From assembly GCA_963703125.1 (NCBI GenBank), contig OY969790.1, positions 1,798,001 through 1,862,000 of the forward strand: a stretch of DNA of 64,000 nt. The letters run 5' to 3'. This document shows, piece by piece, positions 43,027-52,078 of this stretch. Made by a program: the position numbers and the translations under genes. Numbering within the stretch: the stretch's first letter is position 1; each line of letters begins with the position of its first letter. This DNA comes from MFD04716-140 sp963703125 (lineage in GTDB: Bacteria > Bacteroidota > Bacteroidia > Flavobacteriales > Flavobacteriaceae). The notes below the pieces were generated by a model. It was given only the letters and a program-made list of their open reading frames with translations, made no database searches and was not told the origin of the DNA.

Positions 43027-44676
43027 ATGTCAATTAGGAATAGTTTTGCGCTAATGACCATAGGAATTCTTTTCCTATGGTCTTGTGCTAAGAAAGAATC
43101 TGGCGCACCCGACCTGGGAATAGAGCATGTGGTGGTAATAGGGTTTGATGGGTTAAGTCCGGATGGATTGGAAAACGCCGCTACCCCCAATTTTGACAGA
43201 CTAATGCATGAGGGGTCTTATACAATGAACGCCAGAGCGGTGCTTCCTTCAAGCTCCAGCCCTAATTGGGCAAGTATGATTATGGGTGCGGGTCCGGAAC
43301 AGCACGGCATAACATCCAATGCATGGGAAACTGATAATTTTGTTCTACCAGCTGTAACCCAAGGAGAGGACTTTTTGTTTCCGACCATTTTTCGATTGAT
43401 CGATAGTCAGGTCGAAAATGCCGAAGTAGGTGCCATTTACCATTGGGGCGGTTTTGGGAGGCTCTTCGAAAAAAATGCCGTTGATTTTGATAGCAACCCA
43501 AAGACCGAAGAAGAAACGGCCACGGTGGCCAGCGAGTATATCAAGAGCAAAAGTCCAAATTTTACATTTATACATTTTGATCATATTGACCATGCCGGAC
43601 ATGAATTTGGGCATGGTTCAAAAGAATACTATGAATCGGTAGAAAAGGGCGATATTCTTTTGGGAATGGTAGTGAAATCAATTTATGAAGCGGGAATCGT
43701 TGGCAAGACTTTGGTCTTAATCAGTGCGGATCATGGCGGCCTTGGAAAAGGTCATGGTGGAGAATCTTTGAAGGAAGTTGAGATTCCTTTTATTGTTTGG
43801 GGAAAATCGGTCAAAAAGGGCCACTCAATAAAATATCCCGTTTATCAATATGATAATGCGGCAACAGTCGCTTTTGCATTAGGGTTGAAAACGCCCAATG
43901 CTTGGATCGGGAAACCTGTAAAATCTGTATTTGTCGGATATGGGGATACCGATGGATATCCAATTTTAATAAGGGAAAAGGAACCGATAATTCTTCCGAA
44001 AGGGGAAGGGTTTAAAAAGGCAGGCGGCCTTTTTGACGAATCGGCTTCTGTAATTATTGAAAATCCGGGTGGAGAGGGCGTAGTGAGATATACGCTTGAT
44101 GGCACTATGCCAAATGCAATGTCATCGGTGGCAGATACCCCTTTTTTGCTTACTGAAAACACAATTGTAAAAAGTGCTGTTTTCAAGAAAGGGAAAATTT
44201 CAAGTACGGTCTCGGAAGCTTATTTTAGGATTAAAGGGAAAGCTGATCAAAAGCCGATCGACTATGAAATCTTCTATTTGGATAACTTGACAAGCGTCCC
44301 AAGCCTAGAAGGAAAAGAACCTGCCAGAAAAGGACAGGTTTTCGAAATTACCTCTGACGAGATCATGGGAGAAATAAAGAGCAATACCGCAGTGCGTTTT
44401 ACGACGACAATTGACGTTTCCAGAAAAGAAATTTATACCTTTTACACTCGTTCCGATGATGGAAGTATATTGCGTATCGATAATAACCTCATTGTTGACA
44501 ACGACGGGGACCATGGCGTTTTGGAGAAAAATGGAAAAGCAGAATTGGAACCGGGCAAACATTCATTGGAGGTTGTTTGGTTCAATGGAGGAGGAGATGC
44601 GTGGCTTGATGTTTTTGTGGAAACCGATAAGCTTAAAAAGCAAATTTTGCCGACCACAATGTTAAAAGCAAAATAA
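43027..44676 (+). CDS. Alkaline phosphatase-superfamily lipoprotein with C-terminal CHB_HEX_C-like and PA14-like domains
   Basis: This protein is 549 residues. The N-terminal signal ends in the lipobox LWSC, so it is a surface or periplasmic lipoprotein. The catalytic domain (about 30-310) belongs to the nucleotide pyrophosphatase/phosphodiesterase group: VVVIGFDGLSPDG (metal Asp), LPSSSSPNWASMIMG (nucleophile region), HFDHIDHAGHEFGH and SADHGGLGKGHGG (metal His/Asp). After it come a CHB_HEX_C_1-like module (YTLDGTMPNA) and a PA14-like module (YTFYTRSDDGSILRIDNNLIVD), both carbohydrate-associated. It likely frees phosphate or phosphonate from glycan- or lipid-linked substrates at the surface. 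It follows susD by ten bases; an ATG at 43006 is possible. Confidence 0.85.
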   Translation: MSIRNSFALMTIGILFLWSCAKKESGAPDLGIEHVVVIGFDGLSPDGLENAATPNFDRLMHEGSYTMNARAVLPSSSSPNWASMIMGAGPEQHGITSNAWETDNFVLPAVTQGEDFLFPTIFRLIDSQVENAEVGAIYHWGGFGRLFEKNAVDFDSNPKTEEETATVASEYIKSKSPNFTFIHFDHIDHAGHEFGHGSKEYYESVEKGDILLGMVVKSIYEAGIVGKTLVLISADHGGLGKGHGGESLKEVEIPFIVWGKSVKKGHSIKYPVYQYDNAATVAFALGLKTPNAWIGKPVKSVFVGYGDTDGYPILIREKEPIILPKGEGFKKAGGLFDESASVIIENPGGEGVVRYTLDGTMPNAMSSVADTPFLLTENTIVKSAVFKKGKISSTVSEAYFRIKGKADQKPIDYEIFYLDNLTSVPSLEGKEPARKGQVFEITSDEIMGEIKSNTAVRFTTTIDVSRKEIYTFYTRSDDGSILRIDNNLIVDNDGDHGVLEKNGKAELEPGKHSLEVVWFNGGGDAWLDVFVETDKLKKQILPTTMLKAK

Positions 44677-44677
44677 T

Positions 44678-45940
44678 ATGAAGATTGGCAGTATATGGGT
44701 ACTATGCTCTTTTCTGTTCTTAGGCCAGCTTTATCCGCAGCAAAAAGGGCTACAATGGACATCATGGGAAAAGGGTTGGCTTGATATTCACCATATTAGT
44801 ACGGGTCGGGGTGACGCGGCCTATTTTATTTTTCCGGATGCGACGACACTTTTGGTAGATGCCGGGGATATGTCCGAGACACACCCACGGGCCCTTTCGC
44901 CAAGAAATACAAAGCGGCTGCCCAATACCTCAAGATCCGCCCCCGAATGGATTGTGGATTACATAAAGCAATTCGCTCCTAAAAATCAAGAGCCCCACTT
45001 GGATTATGTGCTCATTACCCACTACCACGATGACCATTTTGGCGAAATGGATTCAACACGCACCATCGTGGATAAAAGTAATTATGCATTAACAGGGATA
45101 ACGGAAGTGGGCCATTACCTTCCAATAGGGACGCTTTTAGACAGGGGCAGTGAATATCCTGTTGATCTTAGAGATGAAAAAATCCAGGCAGAATTTAAAA
45201 AACAAGGGGCAGGGGGCACGATAGCTACTTTAAAAAACTATTGGAAATTTGTGGAACACCAATCCAAAGCGAATGGTATGCTGCATGCAACTTTGGAAGG
45301 AGGAAAGCTCGACCAGATACGGTTGCGGAATACGCCCACAGACTTCCCGGATTTTCAGGTTCGGAATATTGCCGTAAATGGGACTATTTGGTCTGGGGAG
45401 GGAGAACAATTTTTCAGCCTGTTTAGGCAAGGGGAATACCCAGGGGAAAATCCATTGAGTTCATGTATCAAAATTTCATACGGTAAGTTCGATTATTTTA
45501 CCGGAGGGGTCATTAGCGGGGTTGACGAATATGGGGATACCGAATTTGAGTCTGTTGAATCAAATATTGCTCCAGTTGTTGGCCCTGTCGATATAGCCAC
45601 ATTAAATCATCATGGGAATCGAGATTCTCAGAATAAGTATTATGTAAGGTCCATGCGTCCCAGAGTCTGGATAAGCCAAGTCTGGTCCTCCGATCATCCC
45701 GATAATAATGTCCTAAGACGTTTATTGTCGAAAAAACTCTATCCCGGGGAGAGAGACCTTTTCTCCACCGCTATTCTTCAACCCAATAAAGATGTAATAG
45801 GAGAATTACTGAATAGGTACAAGAGTCAGCAAGGCCATATCGTTGTAAGAGTACATAATAAGGGCGATAGCTATACTATATTTGTTCTGAATGATCAATC
45901 GGAAAGTCGAGAAGTTATTGCAAAATTCGGCACCTTATGA
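44678..45940 (+). CDS. Secreted MBL-fold metallohydrolase
   Basis: This 420-residue protein has a signal peptide (1 to about 20, ending LYPQQ) and a metallo-beta-lactamase fold of the ComEC/Rec2-like type. The metal motif VLITHYHDDHFGEMD is intact, with AYFIFPDATTLLVDAGD before it and DIATLNHHGNRDSQN later. Such enzymes hydrolyse phosphodiesters or phosphonate esters in several systems (PhnP, phosphorylcholine esterase), so cleavage of a phosphonate ester is a reasonable inference here. It starts one base after the alkaline phosphatase-family gene and its end overlaps the next gene by four bases. Confidence 0.82.
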   Translation: MKIGSIWVLCSFLFLGQLYPQQKGLQWTSWEKGWLDIHHISTGRGDAAYFIFPDATTLLVDAGDMSETHPRALSPRNTKRLPNTSRSAPEWIVDYIKQFAPKNQEPHLDYVLITHYHDDHFGEMDSTRTIVDKSNYALTGITEVGHYLPIGTLLDRGSEYPVDLRDEKIQAEFKKQGAGGTIATLKNYWKFVEHQSKANGMLHATLEGGKLDQIRLRNTPTDFPDFQVRNIAVNGTIWSGEGEQFFSLFRQGEYPGENPLSSCIKISYGKFDYFTGGVISGVDEYGDTEFESVESNIAPVVGPVDIATLNHHGNRDSQNKYYVRSMRPRVWISQVWSSDHPDNNVLRRLLSKKLYPGERDLFSTAILQPNKDVIGELLNRYKSQQGHIVVRVHNKGDSYTIFVLNDQSESREVIAKFGTL

Positions 45941-47277
45941 ATCAAGATAACCGCAAGACGGAAGGCGATATCAATACTACGAAATATCGCAATCAATGGA
46001 TGGATGGAATTGACCCTAAGACAAGGGAGCTTTTAGAAAAGGACGCAAGATTTTTTCTGCACCAATCCATGTCAACCCCATGTCTGGATGTTTTGCAAAG
46101 AAGTGAAGGCCCTTATATTGAAAATATCAACGGGAAGAAATATTTAGATTTTCATGGCAACAATGTACATCAAATAGGGTATGGCCATCCCACCCTAATT
46201 GCAAACATGATTGCTCAAATGCAAGAGTTGTCTTTTTCACCTCGGCGATATACGAACGAACCTGCAATTAATTTTGCAGAAAAATTGGCCAGTCTCTGTC
46301 CGGGCGATTTGAATAGAATTTTGTTGACCCCTAATGGGAGTTCAGCAGTTGGGATTGCACTAAAACTCGCAAGGGCCATCACTGGGAAATTTAAGGTGGT
46401 CACCTTTTGGGATTCTTTTCATGGGGCTTCCTTAGACGCAATAAGTGTTGGGGGAGAATCAGTTTTCAGTGATAAAATGGGGCCTTTAATGCCCGGGGTT
46501 GAACGGGTTCCACCTCCAGTAAATTACAGGGGAATTTTTGAAGGGCAAGAACTAAAATGTCTGGAGTATTTAGAGTATGTTTTTTCCAAACAAAATGATA
46601 TTGGGGCCTTTATTGCCGAGACCATAAGAAATACCGATGTGCAGATTCCGTCAATACAATTCTGGAAAGGGGCTCGTGCGTTATGTGATAAATACAATGT
46701 ACTTCTGATTTTGGATGAAATTCCCATCGCATTGGGAAGAACGGGTAAAATGTTCACTTTTGAGCACTATGGCATTGAACCTGATATTCTTTGTCTTGGC
46801 AAAGGCTTGGGAGGTGGAATCTTTCCTCAGGCCGCCATAGTCACCCGAGACAGGTTCAATAAATTCGGTGATATTTCACTGGGACATTATACCCATGAAA
46901 AAAGCCCACTTGGTGCAATTGCAGGGTTGACCACTTTTCAAATAATTGAGGATGCAGATTTATTGGGAAAAGTAAAAAAAGATGAAGTATTTATGCGTTT
47001 GGAGCTTAAGATGCTTAAAGAAAAGCATTCCATGATCGGGGACATTCGCGGCATGGGCTTATTATGGGGCATTGAACTTGTCAAGGATAGGAAAACCAAG
47101 GAAAAAGCCATTGAAGAAGCTGAGAAAGTGATGTACGAATGCCTAAAAAACGGACTAAGTTTTAAAGTCTCCGCGGGGAATGTTTTGCAGCTTTCCCCAG
47201 CATTGACGATTTCAAGGGAAGACCTTCAGAACGCGCTGTCAATTTTGGATCAAAGTTTAGCATCCATAGACGTTTAA
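45937..47277 (+). CDS. pbfA: (R)-1-hydroxy-2-aminoethylphosphonate ammonia-lyase-like PLP enzyme (PbfA family)
   Basis: This 446-residue cytoplasmic enzyme has the class III aminotransferase fold. PLP contacts are visible in PNGSSAVGIALKLAR, LILDEIPIALGRTG and ILCLGKGLGGG (Lys289). Phrases such as LHQSMSTPCLDVL, YLDFHGNNVHQIGYGHP and GHYTHEKSPLGA are those I recall from PbfA, which removes ammonia from (R)-1-hydroxy-2-aminoethylphosphonate to give phosphonoacetaldehyde. The phosphonatase-like HAD at 36768 would then release phosphate. The gene overlaps the MBL-fold gene by ATGA and is followed ten bases later by a phosphatase. A different amine substrate remains possible without biochemical proof. 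Confidence 0.82.
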   Translation: MNQDNRKTEGDINTTKYRNQWMDGIDPKTRELLEKDARFFLHQSMSTPCLDVLQRSEGPYIENINGKKYLDFHGNNVHQIGYGHPTLIANMIAQMQELSFSPRRYTNEPAINFAEKLASLCPGDLNRILLTPNGSSAVGIALKLARAITGKFKVVTFWDSFHGASLDAISVGGESVFSDKMGPLMPGVERVPPPVNYRGIFEGQELKCLEYLEYVFSKQNDIGAFIAETIRNTDVQIPSIQFWKGARALCDKYNVLLILDEIPIALGRTGKMFTFEHYGIEPDILCLGKGLGGGIFPQAAIVTRDRFNKFGDISLGHYTHEKSPLGAIAGLTTFQIIEDADLLGKVKKDEVFMRLELKMLKEKHSMIGDIRGMGLLWGIELVKDRKTKEKAIEEAEKVMYECLKNGLSFKVSAGNVLQLSPALTISREDLQNALSILDQSLASIDV

Positions 47278-47287
47278 AATTATATAA

Positions 47288-48877
47288 ATGAATAAAAAAT
47301 ATCTATCCCTGTTTTTGGCACTTTTGATATCTATTGGGTCCAAAGCTCAAAAAAATGAGATAGCCTTTTTGGTACAACCCTATTTGCAAGATGCTGAACC
47401 TACTTCCGTCAAAATTTTATGGGAAACTTCTTCAGGTGGGGAAAGTCTGGTTGAATGGGGACTTACCCCAAAATTGGGCAAAAAGACACAAGGTGTTGCC
47501 TTCGATATTAATTTTGGCCCATCCCGTATTCATGAAGTGAAGCTGACCGGATTAAAACGGTTCACCGAGTATTACTACAGGGTAAGAACAGGAAATATAT
47601 CGTCGGACATCTTTCAGTTTAAAACACCACCATTTGCCAATGACAATGAGTCGTTCAATATTCTGGCCATGAGCGATATGCAATTCGATTCGCAAAACCC
47701 TGATAAGTTTTCTGAAATTGTTAATGAGGGAATTCTACCGTATCTTAAAGATGAATATGGCGAGTCGCTTCCCAGTAATTTGGCAATGGTCATGATCCCG
47801 GGGGATTTAGTAGAGAATGGTACAAAGTACGAGCAATGGCAGAACCATTTTTTTAAGCCTTCCCAAACTCTATTTTCCAATGTGCCAGTTTATCCCGTTC
47901 TGGGGAATCATGAAAAGAATTCAGTCTTTTATTTCAAATACTTTAGTCTTCCGGAGAATGGGAGTCCGGCTTATGCAGAGCATTGGTGGTTCAAGGATTA
48001 TGGAAATACGCGCATTATTGGGCTCAACTCAAATGATGGGTACAGGGATTCCAAAGATCAAAAAGAGTGGTTGGAAAAATTATTGGAGGAGACGGCAAAG
48101 AACGAGGATATTGATTTTGTATTTGCACAATTGCACCATCCTTTTAAATCGGAATTATGGATTCCAGGAGAAGAAGATTTTACCGGAGAGGTAGTGAAGC
48201 TCTTAGAAAATTTCACAACAAAAACGGGGAAACCGAGCATTCATTTCTTTGGCCATACCCATGGCTACTCTCGAGGACAGTCCAAGGATCACAAGCACTT
48301 ATGGGTCAATGTGGCATCTGCAGGTGGGGCCATTGATAATTGGGGAGAATTTGAAGGAAGGGATTATGATGAATTCACGGTGACCCAAGATGAGTATGGT
48401 TTTGTAATGGTCGAAATCGATGGAAGTGCCGAAGACCCAAAATTCACCTTAAAAAGGATCAGTAGAGGAAATGGGAATAAATTACGGGTCAATGAATTAA
48501 GGGACAGTATCACTATTTGGAAGAAGGAAAGAAAACCGGAAACTCCGGAAATAGTTTTGCCCAACAATTCAACAATTGAAATTACCGACGGGATTTTGAA
48601 GGCCAGTTCATTCAAAAGCTCACTAAACGGTGCATTTCATGCCGGATCCCATTGGCAATTGGCGACAACGAAGGATTTTGATAAACCAATATTGGACAGT
48701 TGGAAGCAATTTGAAAACTGGTATTATGAGGAGGACCGCCAGAATGGGGATGATCTTTCCGATGAAAAACTGAATAGATTGCAACCCGGCACTACTTATT
48801 TTTGGCGTGTGCGTTACAGAGATCAATATCTGAATTGGAGCGATTGGTCTAATGTGGCATCTTTTAAAACCAATTAA
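47288..48877 (+). CDS. Secreted metallophosphoesterase, purple acid phosphatase-like
   Basis: This 529-residue protein has a signal peptide (1-20, ending GSKAQ), an N-terminal fibronectin-like domain (about 30-115: LVQPYLQDAEPTSVKILWET) and a calcineurin-like catalytic domain. The metal motifs are SDMQFD, PGDLVENG, LGNHEKN, QLHHPFKS and GHTHGYSRG. The layout matches purple acid phosphatases. A C-terminal beta domain with WRVRYRDQYLNWSDWS looks like another fibronectin-type module. It probably releases phosphate from esters in the periplasm or at the surface. It lies ten bases after pbfA in the same unit. Confidence 0.88.
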   Translation: MNKKYLSLFLALLISIGSKAQKNEIAFLVQPYLQDAEPTSVKILWETSSGGESLVEWGLTPKLGKKTQGVAFDINFGPSRIHEVKLTGLKRFTEYYYRVRTGNISSDIFQFKTPPFANDNESFNILAMSDMQFDSQNPDKFSEIVNEGILPYLKDEYGESLPSNLAMVMIPGDLVENGTKYEQWQNHFFKPSQTLFSNVPVYPVLGNHEKNSVFYFKYFSLPENGSPAYAEHWWFKDYGNTRIIGLNSNDGYRDSKDQKEWLEKLLEETAKNEDIDFVFAQLHHPFKSELWIPGEEDFTGEVVKLLENFTTKTGKPSIHFFGHTHGYSRGQSKDHKHLWVNVASAGGAIDNWGEFEGRDYDEFTVTQDEYGFVMVEIDGSAEDPKFTLKRISRGNGNKLRVNELRDSITIWKKERKPETPEIVLPNNSTIEITDGILKASSFKSSLNGAFHAGSHWQLATTKDFDKPILDSWKQFENWYYEEDRQNGDDLSDEKLNRLQPGTTYFWRVRYRDQYLNWSDWSNVASFKTN

Positions 48878-48885
48878 TTAAAGAT

Positions 48886-49977
48886 ATGAAAAGAACAATT
48901 TTAAAATTAGTGGTGGCAGCGATTGGTCTTTACGGCGGCATTATTTTTGCGCAGGAAAATGAAACAAAAGTAGTCTTGATTACTTTGGATGGCTTTCGCT
49001 GGCAAGAACTCTTTACGGGTGCCGACCCACTTCTAGTCACGAATACAGAGTACGTTCATGATACTACAGGTTTAAAAAACACTTTTTGGAAAGATTCACC
49101 AGAAAAGAGACGCGAGGCCTTAATGCCATTTTTTTGGACGGAAGTCTCAAAAATGGGTCAATTGCACGGAAATAGAAATTTGGGAAGCCAAGTTGACCTG
49201 ACCAATAAAATGTGGTTTTCTTATCCAGGGTACAATGAAATCCTGACGGGCAGGGCAGATGATGCGAGAATAGATAGCAACGATAAGATTGATAACCCCA
49301 ATATGACTATCTTGGAACTTGCCAATAACACTTTGGAAAATAAAGGTAAAGTCGCGGCTTTTGGCAGTTGGGACGTATTTCCTTACATCGTCAACGAGAA
49401 CCGTTCCAAAGTTCCTGTCAATGCAGGATTTGAATTGGCACAAGGATACGATCTTACCGAACGCGAGAAATTTCTAAATGAACTACAGCCCATAGTTCCC
49501 AGTCCGTGGAGTAGCGTGCGCTTTGATGCCTTTACCCATAATTATTGCTTGGAGTACATGAAAAAGAATCGCCCCAGCCTAATTTTTATCTCCTATGGGG
49601 AGACTGATGATTTTGCACACGATGGGGAGTATGCGGCTTATTTGACATCTGCACATAATACGGATGCCATGATAAGAGGACTATGGAATTTTACGCAACA
49701 AGATGAATTTTATAAGGGAAAAACATTGTTTATTATTACTACGGATCATGGAAGAGGCACCGAACCACTTAGTACCTGGAAAAGTCACGGCGATGAAGTT
49801 AAAGGAGCCGGAAGTGTCTGGATGGTGCTTTTTGGAAAAGGGATTACCCCAAAAGGTGAAATAAGCACCAAGGAACAGTTATATAGTAATCAAATAGCAC
49901 CTACGGTACTAAAATCATTGGGCATTAGATACGATAAAAAGATTATCAACGGAAAGCCCTTGGAGACTTATAATTAA
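48886..49977 (+). CDS. Alkaline phosphatase-superfamily (NPP-like) phosphodiesterase
   Basis: This 363-residue secreted enzyme has a signal peptide (1 to about 25, ending IIFAQ). VVLITLDGFRWQELFTG holds the first metal Asp; WFSYPGYNEILTG is the nucleophile region; SYGETDDFAHDGEYAAYL and IITTDHGRGT give the other metal ligands. This is the nucleotide pyrophosphatase/phosphodiesterase layout, compact and without the accessory domains of the enzyme at 43027. It is the last gene of the phosphonate locus, nine bases after the purple-acid-phosphatase-like gene. Confidence 0.87.
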   Translation: MKRTILKLVVAAIGLYGGIIFAQENETKVVLITLDGFRWQELFTGADPLLVTNTEYVHDTTGLKNTFWKDSPEKRREALMPFFWTEVSKMGQLHGNRNLGSQVDLTNKMWFSYPGYNEILTGRADDARIDSNDKIDNPNMTILELANNTLENKGKVAAFGSWDVFPYIVNENRSKVPVNAGFELAQGYDLTEREKFLNELQPIVPSPWSSVRFDAFTHNYCLEYMKKNRPSLIFISYGETDDFAHDGEYAAYLTSAHNTDAMIRGLWNFTQQDEFYKGKTLFIITTDHGRGTEPLSTWKSHGDEVKGAGSVWMVLFGKGITPKGEISTKEQLYSNQIAPTVLKSLGIRYDKKIINGKPLETYN

Positions 49978-50058
49978 AGAGTACGATCTATAAAACTAGA
50001 TTGTTTGAAAATTTGTTATATTAGAGAAGGTAACTTTTCCTTCGTAATTTTACTGTGA

Positions 50059-50728
50059 TTATTTCCTCACCTTTTTGATGATATCTAAAGCGTCTTTAAC
50101 CTTTGTTTTTAACAATTCGAAGTCGTCATTGGCCAAAATATCCTTGGATATTAACTGAGAGCCCATACCAACACAGGTCACACCGGCTTCAAACCAAGCT
50201 TTTAGGTTTTCTTCGGTCGGGGAGACGCCGCCAGTAGGCATAATACTGGCTCGATGGGCAAGGCCCTTTCACTCCTTTCACAAAATTTGGCCCATAAATA
50301 TCACCAGGGAATAGTTTCACTATTTCGCAGCCCAATTCCTCTGCACGTGCAATTTCGGTCAATGTTCCACAACCAGGGAACCACAATACTTTTCTTCTAT
50401 TACAGACTAAGGCTATATCTTCGCGAAGCACGGGAGTAACAATAAAATTTGCTCCTAACTGCATATACAACGAGGCAGCTGCGGCATCAGTAATAGAACC
50501 TACACCCATAATCATTCCAGGTAGTTCGGACAGTGCATATTTGTTCAACTCCCCAAAAATTTCATGTGCAAAATCACCTCGTGCCGTGAATTCCATTAAT
50601 CGCGCCCCACCATCATAGCAGGCTTTCACCACTTTTTTGCTCAATGTGATATCAGAATGAAAAAAAAGGGGCACCATGCCCGTCTCCTTCATAACACTCG
50701 CCACTTCCAATCTTGAATATTTCGCCAT
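50059..50728 (-). pseudogene. eda: KDPG/KHG aldolase gene with a one-base insertion
   Basis: The gene would encode a 2-dehydro-3-deoxyphosphogluconate aldolase of about 222 residues, which splits KDPG to pyruvate and glyceraldehyde 3-phosphate. The first frame (from 50728) holds the catalytic Glu (MEFTARGDF), Thr (FIVTPVL) and the Schiff-base Lys (EIVKLFPG), then reads out of frame after GPCPSS; the missing end (MPTGGVSPTEENLKAWF to the stop at 50059) lies in the next frame. Removing one G near 50248 (plus strand) restores SSIMPTGGVSPT. The end includes the phosphate-binding loop, so the shifted product is probably inactive. Mutation or sequence error cannot be told apart here. Confidence 0.85.
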
Positions 50729-50872
50729 TTTGTAATTATTACGTTAAGTAATCCTGTTTTCCGATAAAAAGTTAAGGCAGTATATTTCACAATAACCTAA
50801 TAACTGTAAATCTATGCCCTCTTTTGAGCATTTCTATCCTTGCTCCTTGAATGGGACGTAAAATTTTAATTT

Positions 50873-51913
50873 CTAGCGTGCAACCCTGCCAGAGGCATCG
50901 CCTCCCATTAATTTGGTGACCTCTTCGACCGTGACCAGATTGGCATCCCCTTTAATGGTATGTTTTAGACAAGATGCCGCTACCGCAAAATTAAGGGCGT
51001 TCTGATCATCATCTGGGTACTTTAAAAGGCCATATATCAAACCGCCCATAAATGAGTCCCCACCACCAACTCGATCCACAATATCGGTAATCTGATACTG
51101 GGGAGATTCATACATTTTGGTACCATCGTATAGAACTCCTGCCCATGTATTGTGCGAAGCACTAATTGACCCGCGCAATGTTGTGATAACCTTTTTCGCC
51201 TTGGGGAATTTTTTCATCATTTGCTGGCAGACGGATAAAAATGCTTTTGCAGAAAGATCATGGCCATGCTTATGCACATCAAGTCCTTCTGGATGAATTC
51301 CAAAATGTTTTTCGGCATCTTCTTCATTACCCAAAATCACATCGCAATAGGAAGTAAGTTCTGTCATAATTGCTTCTGGCTCGACACCATATTTCCATAA
51401 TTTTGCACGATAGTTAAGGTCTGTAGAAATAGTAACACCCAATTTACTTGCGGTCTTAACAGCTTCTAAGCATGCATCTGCCGCTCCTTGAGAGATGGCA
51501 GGAGTTATTCCGGTTCAATGAAACCACCCTACGCCTTCGAATATTTTTTCCCAATCGACCATCCCCGGTCTTATTTCGGAAATGGACGAATGGGCCCTGT
51601 CATAGATCACCTTACTTCCCCTACTTACGGCCCCTGTTTCCAAAAAATAGATTCCAAGACGTTCTCCCCCATAAATAATCTTATCTACACCAACTCCTCG
51701 CTTACGCATTTCCATCATTGCACATTCGCCAATATCATTTTTTGGCAAACGGGTTACGAAATCTACTGGAACCCCATAATTTGCCAACGAAACGGCCACG
51801 TTTGATTCGCCGCCACCATAAACGATATCAAAATGATCTGCTTGCGAAAACCTTAAAAATCCTGGAGGGGAAAGGCGAAGCATAATCTCGCCGAATGTTA
51901 CAACTTTTTTCAT
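50873..51913 (-). pseudogene. kdgK: 2-dehydro-3-deoxygluconate kinase gene with an in-frame TGA
   Basis: This PfkB-family kinase of about 346 codons would phosphorylate KDG for the aldolase encoded next to it. The N-terminal substrate region (VTFGEIMLRLSPPG, YGGGESNVAVSLANYG) and the C-terminal ATP site (DIVDRVGGGDSFMGGLIYG, with the catalytic Asp in GGGD) are in the same frame. Codon 133 (51515-51517) is TGA in WFH-stop-TGITPAIS, a place where relatives have an aromatic residue, so a change from Trp TGG fits. Both halves are otherwise intact. Both enzymes of this two-step pathway are therefore disrupted. Confidence 0.85.
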
Positions 51914-52078
51914 TAAAGGGTATTTTCATTTTTTGATAAACTTAAAAATATTATTTTTTGGGAGAATAACCTAAATCTATTCTTAAGATCACGCCTAAAG
52001 GCCAGAATGCAAAATTTTCATTGCTTATAAAGAATTGAATTCGGGAATCAAGATTTTTAGGGAAAAAAGACGTTTTGG

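Noticed and set aside
45937..47277. Plain ornithine or aspartate aminotransferase
   Set aside because: Family-specific phrases and the presence of phosphonate genes around it fit PbfA better than a general transaminase.
50020..50045. Short hairpin GAAGG...CCTTC in the gap after the phosphonate locus as a terminator
   Set aside because: The stem is only five base pairs and is not followed by a proper T run.
15327..51517. TGA in the receptor-like gene and kdgK read as recoded Trp or selenocysteine
   Set aside because: TGA is an ordinary stop elsewhere in the window (for example 12382-12384 and the radical SAM gene end), no selenocysteine insertion element is evident, and neither site is a known selenoprotein position.
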